Source: a virus
DNA length: 64,000 nucleotides
Virus record (IMG/VR): IMGVR_UViG_3300024999_000040
Span: 62,001 to 126,000 of that record
Strand: one strand, 5' to 3'
A program made the position numbers and the translations under genes. Position 1 is the first letter of the stretch, and every line of letters starts with the position of its first letter. The notes below the pieces were generated by a model. It was not told the DNA's origin and made no database searches. It was given only the letters and a program-made list of their open reading frames with translations. Below are positions 16,643-26,000 of this stretch, piece after piece.

Positions 16643-17266
16643 TTACTTTATCTCGTCATTCCAGTTATCTTGTATTTCTCCATCAGTTCTATAACTAGCA
16701 ACAGATTTACTAACGCTAGAATACAACGTTCCAATACCACGACTGTTTGCTGTATAATTCGAAGCAAACTGTCCAGATATTCCAAAATTCTGAGCCGTTG
16801 ATACAGCATCAATATTTGCACCAAGAAATAAGAACTTCCAACTATAGTTGTTTGTTTGATGCTTAATCATTTCCTTAACTTTACTTTGGGTAAATTCTTT
16901 ACTGGAATTTTCTTGACCATCTGTAGTAATTACAAAAATAACTTTAGAAGGTTTGTCTTCCTCTTTTGTCTTACTTAGTCTGTCACCTACAGTATTAATT
17001 GTTTTGCCTATAGCGTCTAATAATGCTGTCATTCCTCTTGCTGAATATTCTTTAGTTGTAAGTAGTTTTACTGCTTTAATGTCTACCCCATTATGAAGTA
17101 TTTCATATTGATCATCAAACAGTATTGTAGTGAGTATAGCTTCTCCGTCTTCCTGTTTCTGAATTTCAATAAATGAATTAAATCCACCTATTGTATCAGT
17201 TACTAAGTTACTCATAGAGCCACTTCTGTCGAGGATGAATACGATTTCAGTTAAATTGTCTTTCAT
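16643..17266 (-). CDS. von Willebrand factor A domain protein (TerY-like)
   Basis: 207 aa, a bare vWA domain. The metal site is complete: FILDRSGSMSN (residues 10-20, DxSxS), the threonine in RGMTALLDAIG, and the aspartate in VITTDGQENSS. Such proteins act as metal-dependent protein-binding modules in tellurite-resistance, chaperone and defence systems. No Ter, MoxR or kinase partner is next to it, so the role is open. Confidence 0.85.
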   Translation of the reverse strand: MKDNLTEIVFILDRSGSMSNLVTDTIGGFNSFIEIQKQEDGEAILTTILFDDQYEILHNGVDIKAVKLLTTKEYSARGMTALLDAIGKTINTVGDRLSKTKEEDKPSKVIFVITTDGQENSSKEFTQSKVKEMIKHQTNNYSWKFLFLGANIDAVSTAQNFGISGQFASNYTANSRGIGTLYSSVSKSVASYRTDGEIQDNWNDEIK

Positions 17267-17325
17267 GTTTTCTTAATCTCCTTTTATATTAATTTAATTT
17301 TACTTTAAAATTTCCGTTTCGTTGA

Positions 17326-17766
17326 CTATTTAAGTTTAAAGTTAAAACTTCCACTTATTATATGTATACAATCGCATTTTCTTTTGTATTTAAATAATAC
17401 ATAAACATCACAATCGTTTGTTGGAATGGCAAACTTTTTCCCTATTGGTCTTATAGTATGTAGTGTTCCATCAGATGTTTGCACCTCAATATCTCCAATA
17501 ATTTCTTTATCGTGTGGTAATTCTCCAATACCTTTATTTAATGGAATTGTCATTTGATGAAAAAGTTCAACCTTTTTATTTTCTTCTATAAGCATCCAAT
17601 TATTAATACATAGTATACAATTAGTCATATTTAAAAATACCGGTTCTTTATCATTATCCCATACAATACTTCCATTAATGCATTTGACTTTTAAAGTCGA
17701 ATCTTCAATAACTGCTTTTAAGTTTGGATTTTTTCTTAATTCAATTATCATTTCTAAAGTATTCAT
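17326..17766 (-). CDS. Hypothetical protein
   Basis: 146 aa, with a helical start (LEMIIELRKNPNLKAVI) followed by a beta-rich body. The N-terminal layout resembles phage proteins in which the number of low-complexity positions describes a small cap domain; no function assigned. Confidence 0.5.
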   Translation of the reverse strand: MNTLEMIIELRKNPNLKAVIEDSTLKVKCINGSIVWDNDKEPVFLNMTNCILCINNWMLIEENKKVELFHQMTIPLNKGIGELPHDKEIIGDIEVQTSDGTLHTIRPIGKKFAIPTNDCDVYVLFKYKRKCDCIHIISGSFNFKLK

Positions 17767-17808
17767 ACTATTATTATACTCCTTTAGTTAAAAATATTCA
17801 ATACCTAT

Positions 17809-18216
17809 TTATACAAACATAGCCAACACCAACAGCACCATCTCATGTAATCTATGATCTATTCCTATATGCATAAATCCAAATGTCTGATAATCGTTTA
17901 TCTGTTCCCAACTCATACCTTTGAATCTCATAATCCATTTAACAGGGATTCTAGTGTCTATAAGTAAATGTGATATAAACAACACATCCCATATGAATGA
18001 AAATTGCTGATAGTTAAAATCAAATATAAACAGTAGGGCAGTTGAAGTTAATGCCGAATAAATAAAACTATGGCTCACTACTGCTATAGTAGCCTTTAAA
18101 CAATTATCCATAGTCCATTTACTTTTATTAACTGCTTGCCAGTTCCATTGAAATATCCAATCAACGAATAGGCTTATGAAATATGCTACTACTAGGAATT
18201 CTATATTTATATTCAT
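17809..18216 (-). CDS. DUF3307-like membrane protein
   Basis: 135 aa with four hydrophobic segments. FLVVAYFISLFVDWIFQW, conserved KSKWTMDNCL, SHSFIYSA and SHLLIDTRIPVKWIM match the DUF3307 family of integral membrane proteins found in phages and bacteria. Role unknown; acts in the host membrane. Confidence 0.75.
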   Translation of the reverse strand: MNINIEFLVVAYFISLFVDWIFQWNWQAVNKSKWTMDNCLKATIAVVSHSFIYSALTSTALLFIFDFNYQQFSFIWDVLFISHLLIDTRIPVKWIMRFKGMSWEQINDYQTFGFMHIGIDHRLHEMVLLVLAMFV

Positions 18217-18227
18217 TTAGTTTAACC

Positions 18228-18356
18228 TCACTTACTTTTATAATTATCTTTCTTTCCACCATCATAAATCCTTTTGCAACCAACACAATTAGATACTGCC
18301 TTTGATCTTAAATCAACATCTTCATATTTACAACCTTTACAAGTTAATTTTCCCAT
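18228..18356 (-). CDS. Tiny zinc-binding protein
   Basis: 42 aa, ATG at 18356. CKGC (residues 6-9) and CVGC (26-29) form a minimal zinc ribbon; the tail is lysine-rich. Its ATG overlaps the stop of the gene at 18357-18497. Confidence 0.55.
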   Translation of the reverse strand: MGKLTCKGCKYEDVDLRSKAVSNCVGCKRIYDGGKKDNYKSK

Positions 18357-18497
18357 TTAGTTTAATCTCCAAATTTTTTCCCATAATTTAATACAATGAT
18401 ATTGAAAATTATACCATATCCATTTCCATTTAGGTGTAGGTTTACCTATATTATCAAGAATCTCATTAACTGGTTTTAATATTATTTTGTCAGTCAT
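18357..18497 (-). CDS. Tryptophan-rich small protein
   Basis: 46 aa, ATG at 18497. KPTPKWKWIWYN then CIKLWEKIWRLN gives an aromatic amphipathic tail that might touch membrane or the preceding membrane protein. Coupled to the zinc protein by TAAATG. Confidence 0.5.
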   Translation of the reverse strand: MTDKIILKPVNEILDNIGKPTPKWKWIWYNFQYHCIKLWEKIWRLN

Positions 18498-18525
18498 TTT
18501 TTATTTTCCCCTCAGGCAATAAAAT

Positions 18526-18771
18526 TCAAATTTCATTCGCTTGTAATATTTCAATTATTTTATCTGAATCATATTGTTTTCTTAAAGTATTTTTCGCAAT
18601 ATCAGACATAATCCCCATAGTACTTACCGCTATAATTAAATCTCTATCATTATTTTTATATTTGTCACATATTGCTATCATCTGAGTTTTAATAGACTCA
18701 AATATTTCATCTACATGATCATCTTGTGCTTCATATTTTTTATTTGGTTTATCATCAAATGTTACTATCAT
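18526..18771 (-). CDS. Hypothetical helical protein
   Basis: 81 aa. The start overlaps the stop of 18768-18935 (ATGA). Mostly helical with an acidic first half. Its stop region forms one of the intergenic hairpins. Confidence 0.55.
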   Translation of the reverse strand: MIVTFDDKPNKKYEAQDDHVDEIFESIKTQMIAICDKYKNNDRDLIIAVSTMGIMSDIAKNTLRKQYDSDKIIEILQANEI

Positions 18772-18935
18772 ATATTTTCCTTTCTTAGACCTTTAATCTT
18801 TTCTCCACAACTACTACAAAATTTATCCATAGGGCTTAAGCCACCACATTTACATTTATTACAATAATATAATGTTGAAAGTTTTCCATCTGATGGAGGG
18901 AAAATAATAATTTCTTTATATAATATCTCTGCCAT
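18768..18935 (-). CDS. Small zinc-ribbon protein
   Basis: 55 aa, ATG at 18935 behind AAAGGAAC. YYCNKCKCGG and FCSSCGEK give two CxxC knuckles near residues 25 and 41. Coupled by ATGA to the next gene. Confidence 0.6.
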   Translation of the reverse strand: MAEILYKEIIIFPPSDGKLSTLYYCNKCKCGGLSPMDKFCSSCGEKIKGLRKENI

Positions 18936-18975
18936 ACTTATTGTTCCTTTCTAGGCAATAAAATTGCCAGTTCAA

Positions 18976-19173
18976 TCATTTATTTCTATACATCTTTTGT
19001 AAAAGACCATCCTCAAACTCATATTCAAATAATTTGCAATCTTCACAGAAATAATAGGCTTCATCACCTTCGCTAAATCCAGCACAATTATATCCACCAA
19101 ATGAACCTTTCCTATATTCTATATTGTTGTGATTGCAATTTTTCTGTTTAATTAATTTATCTATACTATACAT
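18976..19173 (-). CDS. Small Cys/His protein
   Basis: 65 aa from the ATG at 19173, which follows GAAAGGAGAA; the longer frame to 19299 runs through repeats and has no signal. CNHNNIEYRKG and YFCEDCKLFEY suggest a zinc site. Function unknown. Confidence 0.55.
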   Translation of the reverse strand: MYSIDKLIKQKNCNHNNIEYRKGSFGGYNCAGFSEGDEAYYFCEDCKLFEYEFEDGLLQKMYRNK

Positions 19174-19204
19174 ATGGATTCTCCTTTCAAATGGCCACCT
19201 CAAG

Positions 19205-19267
19205 ACTTTTATTACAAACATATTACAATACTTCATTTGAGGTACTTTTATTACAGAAATATTACAA
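19205..19267 (-). repeat. Imperfect 24 bp direct repeat in a leader
   Basis: Two 24 bp units (19205-19228 and 19244-19267, 22 of 24 bases identical) 39 bp apart, each with two ATTACAA cores, flanked by CCTCAA/TTGAGG that could close a hairpin. Located between two zinc-protein genes. Confidence 0.5.
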
Positions 19268-19288
19268 AGCGTTATTATATGTACTTTA

Positions 19289-19612
19289 TTACCTTTCACT
19301 CAAGTCTTTAAACATTTCTTTACAATAACAATTATCACACAAACAATAATCTTTCATTTCAACATGTCTATATTTCTTAGGCTGCGGATAAAATATACCA
19401 GTATGTCTATATTTTAAACCGCACTCTATACAATTTTTGTATTCTATTTTTCTAGCACTATATGTAGGATCAAATTCAACCTGCACTTCAAATTCTTCTT
19501 CACATTACTGACAAGTCCAATCTAAAGTATTATCTGAAGATAATCCATCACATAGAGCATCGGTCATATCATTCTCATATTCACAATAAGGACATTCTAC
19601 TGTATTGTACAT
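19289..19612 (-). CDS. Double zinc-ribbon protein interrupted by an in-frame TAA
   Basis: ATG at 19612 opens MYNTVECPYCEYE and runs to WTCQ, then TAA (19505-19507), then CEEEFEVQVEF in the same frame to 19289. Without the stop the product is 107 aa with three CxxC pairs, and the stop falls inside the second CxxC (CQ-stop-C). The downstream part has only a GTG at 19486 without a proper ribosome binding site. Readthrough, decay or a base error are all possible. Confidence 0.55.
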
Positions 19613-19630
19613 TGTTTTTATATCTCTCCT

Positions 19631-19924
19631 TTACATTGTTTGATTATACAAACTTTCCATTGCTTTTAGAACACTTTCGTATCCATAGAAATTATCTTCT
19701 ATTGGAAACAATACTCTACTAAATACTGAACTAAGATGTTTACATGTAAGAAGTATATACTGATCACTTTTATTATCCCTGATATTTCTATCGAATAAAA
19801 GGCTTATAAAAAATATAGGCTTACATTCATCGGTTAACCAGTGTTTTTCAGTTAATTCATTTACTTCATTTCTTAAAGAATCTATAATACTATTTCCCCA
19901 TGTTCTATCTTCATATGTGATCAT
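19631..19924 (-). CDS. Hypothetical protein
   Basis: 97 aa, alpha/beta. The start overlaps the stop of the next upstream gene region by a few bases. No family recognised. Confidence 0.5.
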   Translation of the reverse strand: MITYEDRTWGNSIIDSLRNEVNELTEKHWLTDECKPIFFISLLFDRNIRDNKSDQYILLTCKHLSSVFSRVLFPIEDNFYGYESVLKAMESLYNQTM

Positions 19925-19926
19925 AA

Positions 19927-20226
19927 TTATTCATCCCATCCATCCAAATTACCATTCCAATTTTGATACTCTTCAAAATATGAAAACTTATTTACTGAAA
20001 TTTGCTTATTATATTCATCAATAGCTGATTTTGCCTTTAATATTATACTTTCTTTATTATAATACATATCTGTCCATGAATAATTATATGGAGCAATATT
20101 TTTACCGTTTACCTGAAAAATATTAATATTATGATGAGTCTTACCGTTTATACCTCTTTCAGTTGCAAAATTATAATCTATTGCATATGTATTGTTTTTG
20201 TAGGTTATAGTTTTCTTTAAGTCCAT
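19927..20226 (-). CDS. Hypothetical protein
   Basis: 99 aa, ATG behind AAAGGTGG. Rich in Asn and Tyr; strands at the start (KTITYKNNTYAIDYNF) and an acidic WNGNLDGWDE tail. No family recognised. Confidence 0.5.
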   Translation of the reverse strand: MDLKKTITYKNNTYAIDYNFATERGINGKTHHNINIFQVNGKNIAPYNYSWTDMYYNKESIILKAKSAIDEYNKQISVNKFSYFEEYQNWNGNLDGWDE

Positions 20227-20249
20227 TTATATCTCCACCTTTCTTTATC

Positions 20250-20271
20250 CAATAAAACTGCAATTTCATCG
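20250..20271 (-). repeat. Intergenic CAATA hairpin (example)
   Basis: Minus strand CGATGAAA pairs with TTTTATTG around a 6 nt loop. The TGA stop of the upstream gene at 20266 lies in the left arm. Confidence 0.5.
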
Positions 20272-20433
20272 ACTTTGTTTTATTTTTAATTCAAGTTCTC
20301 TTTTTGAGTGCCATAACATATGACTATATGCAAAATACGTTCCTGGTTTATTTAAAATTGCAGTAAATAAAAATGTTAAGCCATCAATAATTTGCAATAG
20401 TCCATTGATAAAATAATAAATCCTTCTCTTCAT
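20266..20433 (-). CDS. Small membrane-associated protein
   Basis: 55 aa, ATG at 20433 behind TTTGGAGAT. A hydrophobic segment (FINGLLQIIDGLTFLFTAIL) suggests one membrane span; the C terminus is basic. Confidence 0.5.
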   Translation of the reverse strand: MKRRIYYFINGLLQIIDGLTFLFTAILNKPGTYFAYSHMLWHSKRELELKIKQSR

Positions 20434-20458
20434 AATTTATCTCCAAAAGTCTATCAAA

Positions 20459-20635
20459 TTAAGATTTTAAGTTATAAACGTCAATATTATAACCTTCAGA
20501 TAATGTTCTTTCAATGTTATCCATTTGTAATCTGACACGATTATATGATTTAAATGATTCATGTTTGTTAAGTAATTTATTTGCTGTTTTATTTAATTGT
20601 TTCCATGATTCAATTAATTCTTTTGACTTATCCAT
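20459..20635 (-). CDS. Small helical protein
   Basis: 58 aa, ATG at 20635 behind GAGAGAGGAA. Highly helical and charged (SKELIESWKQLNKTANKLL). Overlaps the end of the NADAR gene by 8 bp. Confidence 0.5.
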   Translation of the reverse strand: MDKSKELIESWKQLNKTANKLLNKHESFKSYNRVRLQMDNIERTLSEGYNIDVYNLKS

Positions 20636-21056
20636 TCTTTAGTTCCTCTCTCACTCTCATCAATATCTTACCTAACTTATTCTGACCTCTACCACTACAT
20701 ACACCCCAATAAGTATCATTCCAGCTATTACCTTCAATTAATTCGGCATCACCTGTATTAATGAGCATTTGCTTTAAATACTTAATATTGAATTTAGCCT
20801 TAACAACGTTATACATAACGTCATCTTTTATTTGTTCCCAATCTTGTCTTAGTTGTACTTTTCTACCTAACTTCTTAGCATCTGAAGCACTAAGATTACA
20901 AAATTGTTTTCTATTGTTTTTATCTATTATTTTTACAGATTGAAATGCGGCTTCAGCATTATTGTAAAACAATCCATCATATTCAATTTGATATGATATA
21001 TCTTCATAAAAATTACTTAAAAAATAATATTGTCCTCTGAATTCATTTATTAGCAT
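20628..21056 (-). CDS. NADAR-family (YbiA-like) protein
   Basis: 142 aa, the usual size. FRGQYYFLSNFYE, YNNAEAAFQSVK, LSASDAKKLGRKVQLRQDW, MYNVVKAKF and NSWNDTYWGVC-GRGQNKLGKILMRVRE match the NADAR/RibX fold end to end. Members split N-glycosidic bonds in riboflavin-pathway intermediates, and some remove ADP-ribose from bases or RNA. Together with a macrodomain, a PARP-like enzyme and NAMPT in the same phage, an ADP-ribose role is the attractive reading, but the substrate cannot be told from sequence. Confidence 0.88.
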   Translation of the reverse strand: MLINEFRGQYYFLSNFYEDISYQIEYDGLFYNNAEAAFQSVKIIDKNNRKQFCNLSASDAKKLGRKVQLRQDWEQIKDDVMYNVVKAKFNIKYLKQMLINTGDAELIEGNSWNDTYWGVCSGRGQNKLGKILMRVREELKNG

Positions 21057-21093
21057 TTTTATATCTCCTTAATTTCACAATGAAATAAATCTT

Positions 21094-21495
21094 TTATTTA
21101 CTCTTTTCAATATTTTCATTTTTATTTCTATCATCACATTCGTTTTGAGCTTCTTCTAATGTTTTAAAACAATCCTTTTCATAAAAATAATTTCCAGAAT
21201 TACCCCAAGGGAAATAAGCAATTTTAGTTTCCTTTTTAGTAACTTCAATATCTATTCTATGAATTTTGTTAAAACTAGTATATTTATTCTCCGCAATTCT
21301 CCAGCATTGAGGTTCTATTATTGTCCTAGTTCCAGAACCATAACATTCAGGGCAAATAAACTTCTTTTCTGATATATTAATTTCACATTCACCTTTGCAA
21401 ACATCACAAGTAACTGTTTTCTCTTCGGTATTTTGCCATATTATAAATATATATTCTCCTATTGACAACTTTGTATTAATATCCATAATTAACAA
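21094..21495 (-). CDS. DnaJ-type zinc finger protein, paralogue 2
   Basis: 133 aa. CDVCKGE and CPECYGSG form a zinc centre like half of a DnaJ finger; the N terminus (LSIGEYIFIIWQN) and the C terminus (CFKTLEEAQNECDDRN) align with the proteins at 14113-14505 and 42161-42424. Confidence 0.6.
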   Translation of the reverse strand: MLIMDINTKLSIGEYIFIIWQNTEEKTVTCDVCKGECEINISEKKFICPECYGSGTRTIIEPQCWRIAENKYTSFNKIHRIDIEVTKKETKIAYFPWGNSGNYFYEKDCFKTLEEAQNECDDRNKNENIEKSK

Positions 21496-21519
21496 TCTCC
21501 TTCCAAATCGGACATTCGT

Positions 21520-21726
21520 TTAGTTTATTCCATCAATCCTTTTACGCCAACAATTCAAACACAAATCTTCTTCTTTAACAATCGGTTCAGATGTTGTAAT
21601 CATGTCTCTAAAATTAAGTATGATTTTTCCGCATCCATCACAGATTTCTTCCCATGACCACCACTGACTTACATCTGGAATATTAGAATCTGGATTATAT
21701 TTTACTTTCTGAATATTGTTTTTCAT
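21520..21726 (-). CDS. Small zinc-ribbon protein
   Basis: 68 aa. CDGC near residue 29 and CLNC near residue 56 form a zinc ribbon. Two tryptophans precede the first pair. Function unknown. Confidence 0.55.
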   Translation of the reverse strand: MKNNIQKVKYNPDSNIPDVSQWWSWEEICDGCGKIILNFRDMITTSEPIVKEEDLCLNCWRKRIDGIN

Positions 21727-21761
21727 ATTAACCTCTCAACAAAACAAACTTTATTATGTTT

Positions 21762-22238
21762 TTATTTTATTTCAAAATCTCTTTTAATAAACTCTTTATA
21801 TTCATCATAAGTAAAAGCCTTGCTACCATCCCAAGCATGTATCAAATCAGTTCTCATTTGATACATAGTACCTTGACCTTGAGCAGTTCTTATGAGAATG
21901 TTTAATCCTTTGAAAACCAAGCAACAATTTTCTTCTTCAAAATAAGAACTTTCTATATTACTAATCATTGCTTTATTTGCATAGTCAATCATATTTGAAC
22001 ACAACTTACAAAAGTTTAATTCTGAAAACTCATATTTTTCTGTATTATATAATATATCTTCATTATCAATATAATCTTCTTTATTGAGTAAATGTTGATA
22101 TACTAAATCCATAATATTATCTTGTTTTTCCATTATAAATTTCTCATTCTGTAATTCTTGTTCAATCATATCTTGAATACAACCATCAATAAATTCTTGT
22201 TTCTCTTCTTCGGTTTTAAATAAATCTGTAAAGTTCAT
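21762..22238 (-). CDS. Hypothetical protein
   Basis: 158 aa from the ATG at 22238 behind AAGGAAGGAAA; an upstream frame extension lacks a signal. Helical, acidic, with an EEEKQEFIDGCIQDMIEQEL start. No family recognised. Confidence 0.55.
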   Translation of the reverse strand: MNFTDLFKTEEEKQEFIDGCIQDMIEQELQNEKFIMEKQDNIMDLVYQHLLNKEDYIDNEDILYNTEKYEFSELNFCKLCSNMIDYANKAMISNIESSYFEEENCCLVFKGLNILIRTAQGQGTMYQMRTDLIHAWDGSKAFTYDEYKEFIKRDFEIK

Positions 22239-22284
22239 AATTATTTCCTTCCTTAAAGGCAACGAAAACTGTCTTTTATTGGGT

Positions 22285-22467
22285 TTATATAAACGATCTC
22301 CAATGTTTTTCGTCTTCACTTTGTTTAATGCTTTGCCTTAATCTAGATATTAATTTTAATTGCTGTAAATCTGATAACATATCAAATGCTTGCCAAAACA
22401 ATGTTTCAATATGAATTTTATTATTGTCTTTATATATAAGTTCTATAACTTTATCTTTATTTGTCAT
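22285..22467 (-). CDS. Small hypothetical protein
   Basis: 60 aa starting MTNKDKVIEL at 22467 (a TTG three codons upstream is an alternative, with GGAAGG before it). Helical. First gene after the class B promoter at 22505-22534. Confidence 0.5.
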   Translation of the reverse strand: MTNKDKVIELIYKDNNKIHIETLFWQAFDMLSDLQQLKLISRLRQSIKQSEDEKHWRSFI

Positions 22468-22504
22468 ATGCTCCAATTACCTTCCACTCTTTTGCTATAT
22501 TAAC

Positions 22505-22534
22505 ATTATAACATGGAGTGGAAGGTTAAGTCAA
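22505..22534 (-). promoter_or_regulatory. Class B promoter
   Basis: TTGACT (22529-22534), 18 bp, TATAAT (22505-22510) on the minus strand. Upstream lies the AT-rich TAAATAAATATAGTAATA stretch also seen before the promoters at 2850 and 36009. The spacer carries GAGTGGAAGG, repeated just downstream at about 22485. Confidence 0.75.
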
Positions 22535-22557
22535 GAGTATTACTATATTTATTTAGT

Positions 22558-23082
22558 TTATTTAAGTTGATTTCTTAGATGATAATAAAACGTACAAAAA
22601 ATAAATTTTGCAGTATATTCTTTATTCAAAAATATAAAATTCAAGCCATACCTATCTGTCATTGAATGTAAGGTACCTATTGCAGATTTAGAAGCATATT
22701 TACTTTGATATTTTCCTTCATACATGTCATCATAAGTAGAATCTTCTATTATCAAATACATTTTACCCTTATGCCTAAGAAATTCAGATTCTAGTCTATC
22801 CCTTTCTACGAAGTTTTCTATTATTTCGTCAAGACATCCCTTACGTTCTATGGAAATTTGATTATTAAAATAAGTATCTCTAATTATACCTAATTCTGGA
22901 TTTTTAGGAATATAAAAACTATAATCTCCCCAATCAAGTTTCTTGCTAACATAAGAGATTTTCTTTTTATCAAACCATTCTGTAATATGGGAACATTGTT
23001 GTTCCCTACTGTCACATATAATTGTCATAGAAGATAATATTTTCTTCAGTTCAGCTTCAGTATATTTGAAATTTTCAATCAT
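22558..23082 (-). CDS. ERCC4-type nuclease
   Basis: 174 aa. The XPF/ERCC4 nuclease motif is complete: CDSREQQ (23-29), DWGDYSF (50-56), SIERKG (77-82), then NFVERDRLESEF. The family cuts branched or flap DNA; phage versions work in replication or recombination. Its start overlaps the polymerase stop by 4 bp, tying it to the replication block. The C-terminal HhH domain of cellular XPF is absent. Confidence 0.85.
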   Translation of the reverse strand: MIENFKYTEAELKKILSSMTIICDSREQQCSHITEWFDKKKISYVSKKLDWGDYSFYIPKNPELGIIRDTYFNNQISIERKGCLDEIIENFVERDRLESEFLRHKGKMYLIIEDSTYDDMYEGKYQSKYASKSAIGTLHSMTDRYGLNFIFLNKEYTAKFIFCTFYYHLRNQLK

Positions 23083-26000
23083 TTGCTTTCTCCATTCTGA
23101 AATTTGTAAGTGATATTACTATATTTTGGTATCCAATATTCAACAGTTCCATCTACTTCTCTATATATTTTCTTTCCTGTATCTGGATTAATTTCTCCTG
23201 TTGGTTCTTTTTGTGGCTTTTCATCAATAACTTTAACAAACAAAAAATCTCCTTGATCAAATGGTTGTTTATTATATTGATTTGTCCACATTTTTGTTTC
23301 TATTGTTTCACCATATTTAATTCTATACAAGATTACTTTAGTTATTGATTTTAGTACTTCCAACTCCGAAATATAATAAATATCATATGAATATTGATTA
23401 TCACTAAAAGTAATGATTCCTAGAATTTCCTTCTGATTGTCTATTATCTCTTTTGTGGTTAAAGGAATATTTTCTATATTACTTATAATATCCTGTAACA
23501 AATCTTTATTTCTAAGTTTAGTAACTTTTTTTGCAGTTTCATTTCCATAACCCAAAACAAAATCTAGCTTTATTCCATATTCTTCTATTTTGGCTTTAGA
23601 AATTTCTTTTGATTCTCCAAAAATATCATTCCATTTTATAATTTGTAAAAGATAATTAACACCACCAAATTGTTTAAAATAATTTAACTTAACAAGTTTT
23701 TCAATAACAGTTTTATTAATTCCAACTCCTTTTAAAGAATCAAGGAATTCTATAAAATTATTATATTTACTTTGTCCAAGTTCAAATAATGTTTGCGATA
23801 CCTTTTCACCAAATCCTTTTATACTAGACATATTCGGATAGATAACTTTATTTTGTTCATCAATATTTACTCTTCTATTATCTATACCAAATTCATAATC
23901 CCCAAGTCTATATCCATAAAAAGTTAAAGCTTCTTTTACAAGTGCATCAATTTTCTTTTTATTCTCTTTATCTTGATAGTGGTTAATTGCTACTTCATAA
24001 AATTTTGTTGTATGATGTGCTTTAAACCACGCTTGATATGCACTATCACCTCCCATTGATAAAGCATGTGGAGCATTAAATGCATACCTTGCTGAGTCCT
24101 CGATAACATCCCAAATATTATCAAAATTATCAAGATTATTAAATATCTTAATCCAATTTTCTTTTAATGTACTTTTTAATTTATCTAACTTCTCTCCTTT
24201 AAGTTTCTTTTTAGATATCGCTTTTAAAACACCATATGCCTCACCCATAGGTAAACCAAGAAAAGATAATAACTTCATTATAGATTCTTGATATAACATA
24301 AAGTGATAACTATCAGTAAGTAAATCATCTATAATTTTTTCTCCGGTTGTATAGTTTTCTCTTGCTAAAAATGTTCCTAATAGCGATTTAAATCCTGGTC
24401 GTATACCAGCTATAAAAGCACTAGATTCAGCTAAAGTTTTTGCTTTATATTGTTTTGCTTTCTTCGTTGTTGATTCTTTTTCAACTTGATTAACACAACA
24501 AGTTATTCCTTTTTCATATATCTCCCATGTTGCTTCATCGTTTTGAATCATTTCTCTTAATTCATCAAAAGTAGGTACTTCTTTCCCAATACTTTGAAAA
24601 AACTTATGAGTTAAATGAACACTATCAACTATAAGATAATCATTTTTTACATAGCCAAATTCATCAAGATAATTACCTTCTATACAAGCACATAGAGTAC
24701 GTTTTCCTGTAGTCTCTGATACTGCATTGATTAATCCTATCTTGCGTCTTATATCTCCTTCTAGCAACAAATAACCGCATGGATGAGCCTTTAGATTTAT
24801 TGTAATTCCTTGATATTCTAAACTGCCTTTATAAATTTCAAGATATTCTTCTGGAATAAAGTCTTCAATATGTATGAATTCTTTATCTTCTTCATCAGCA
24901 TATTTTAATTTATCGTTATACTTATCAATAAACTTAGATATTTCATTTGCAACTTCTGGTTCAACATCATTTGCTCCTGCGAATAATTGCCATGCTGCCT
25001 TTTCTTTAAGTTTTTCAATTGCCATCAAAGGATAACAACTATGATATCCAATTAGTTCTCTTGTTGCTTCTACAAAAGGTTCTTGTACGGCAACATTATA
25101 ATCTATATCTGGCATTTGTCCACTTAATACCCTATCTTTTGTTAAAAATCTTTCAGGATATATAGGAATTTCACAATTAAATCTATCTATTGTAGTAAAT
25201 CCCAATAATTTATTTGTTATAAATGATGCAGCACTACCTCTTGATGTGGTAGTTAAAATTCCACCTTTTTCATTAACTGCTTTAGATATTATATGATAAT
25301 TAGTTAATGGATAATCTACTACTCCACTATCCACATATTCTCCTACTTCATATCTTATACCTGCAACTTTTTCAGGTGTTTTTAACTTTTCATGTTTATA
25401 ACTATCATTTATAATTTTCTTAAATATTTTAGTTCTTTCTTCATATGTAGTATTTGGATAAACACAAGGTATTTTGAAACTCTGATCAAAAACTGTTTCT
25501 TCACATTCATTAATAAATACATTTGTATTCATCATTGATGTTAGAATTTCTTCATTATTTAAAACACCTTGCCTTTTAAACCTTTCGAATATTTCTTTAT
25601 TATTAGGATAATCAAGATACCATCCTTCTTCATCTTCATAGGTGATGCCTTTGTATTTTAATATCTGATCACGTTTAATTGTATTTTCAGGTTTAACATA
25701 ATGGCTATCTAATCCGCATATAATTTGTATTCCGTATTTCTTAGATATTTCTAATATTTTTTCATTGAGAAATTTTTGGCTTGGAGTATTATGATTTTGT
25801 ACTTCTAAAAAGAAATTATCTCCAAAATGTTCATGAACTTTTAACCATATATCTTCTGCATCTTCATATTTCCACCCTGTAACACATGCGGAGGTTATTA
25901 TCATATTATCTTTAGGAATATTAAATAACAATTCTAAATCAATTCTAGGTTTATAATAATAACCATCTTCGTTCGCAATAGAAAGAGCAAAATTCAAGTC

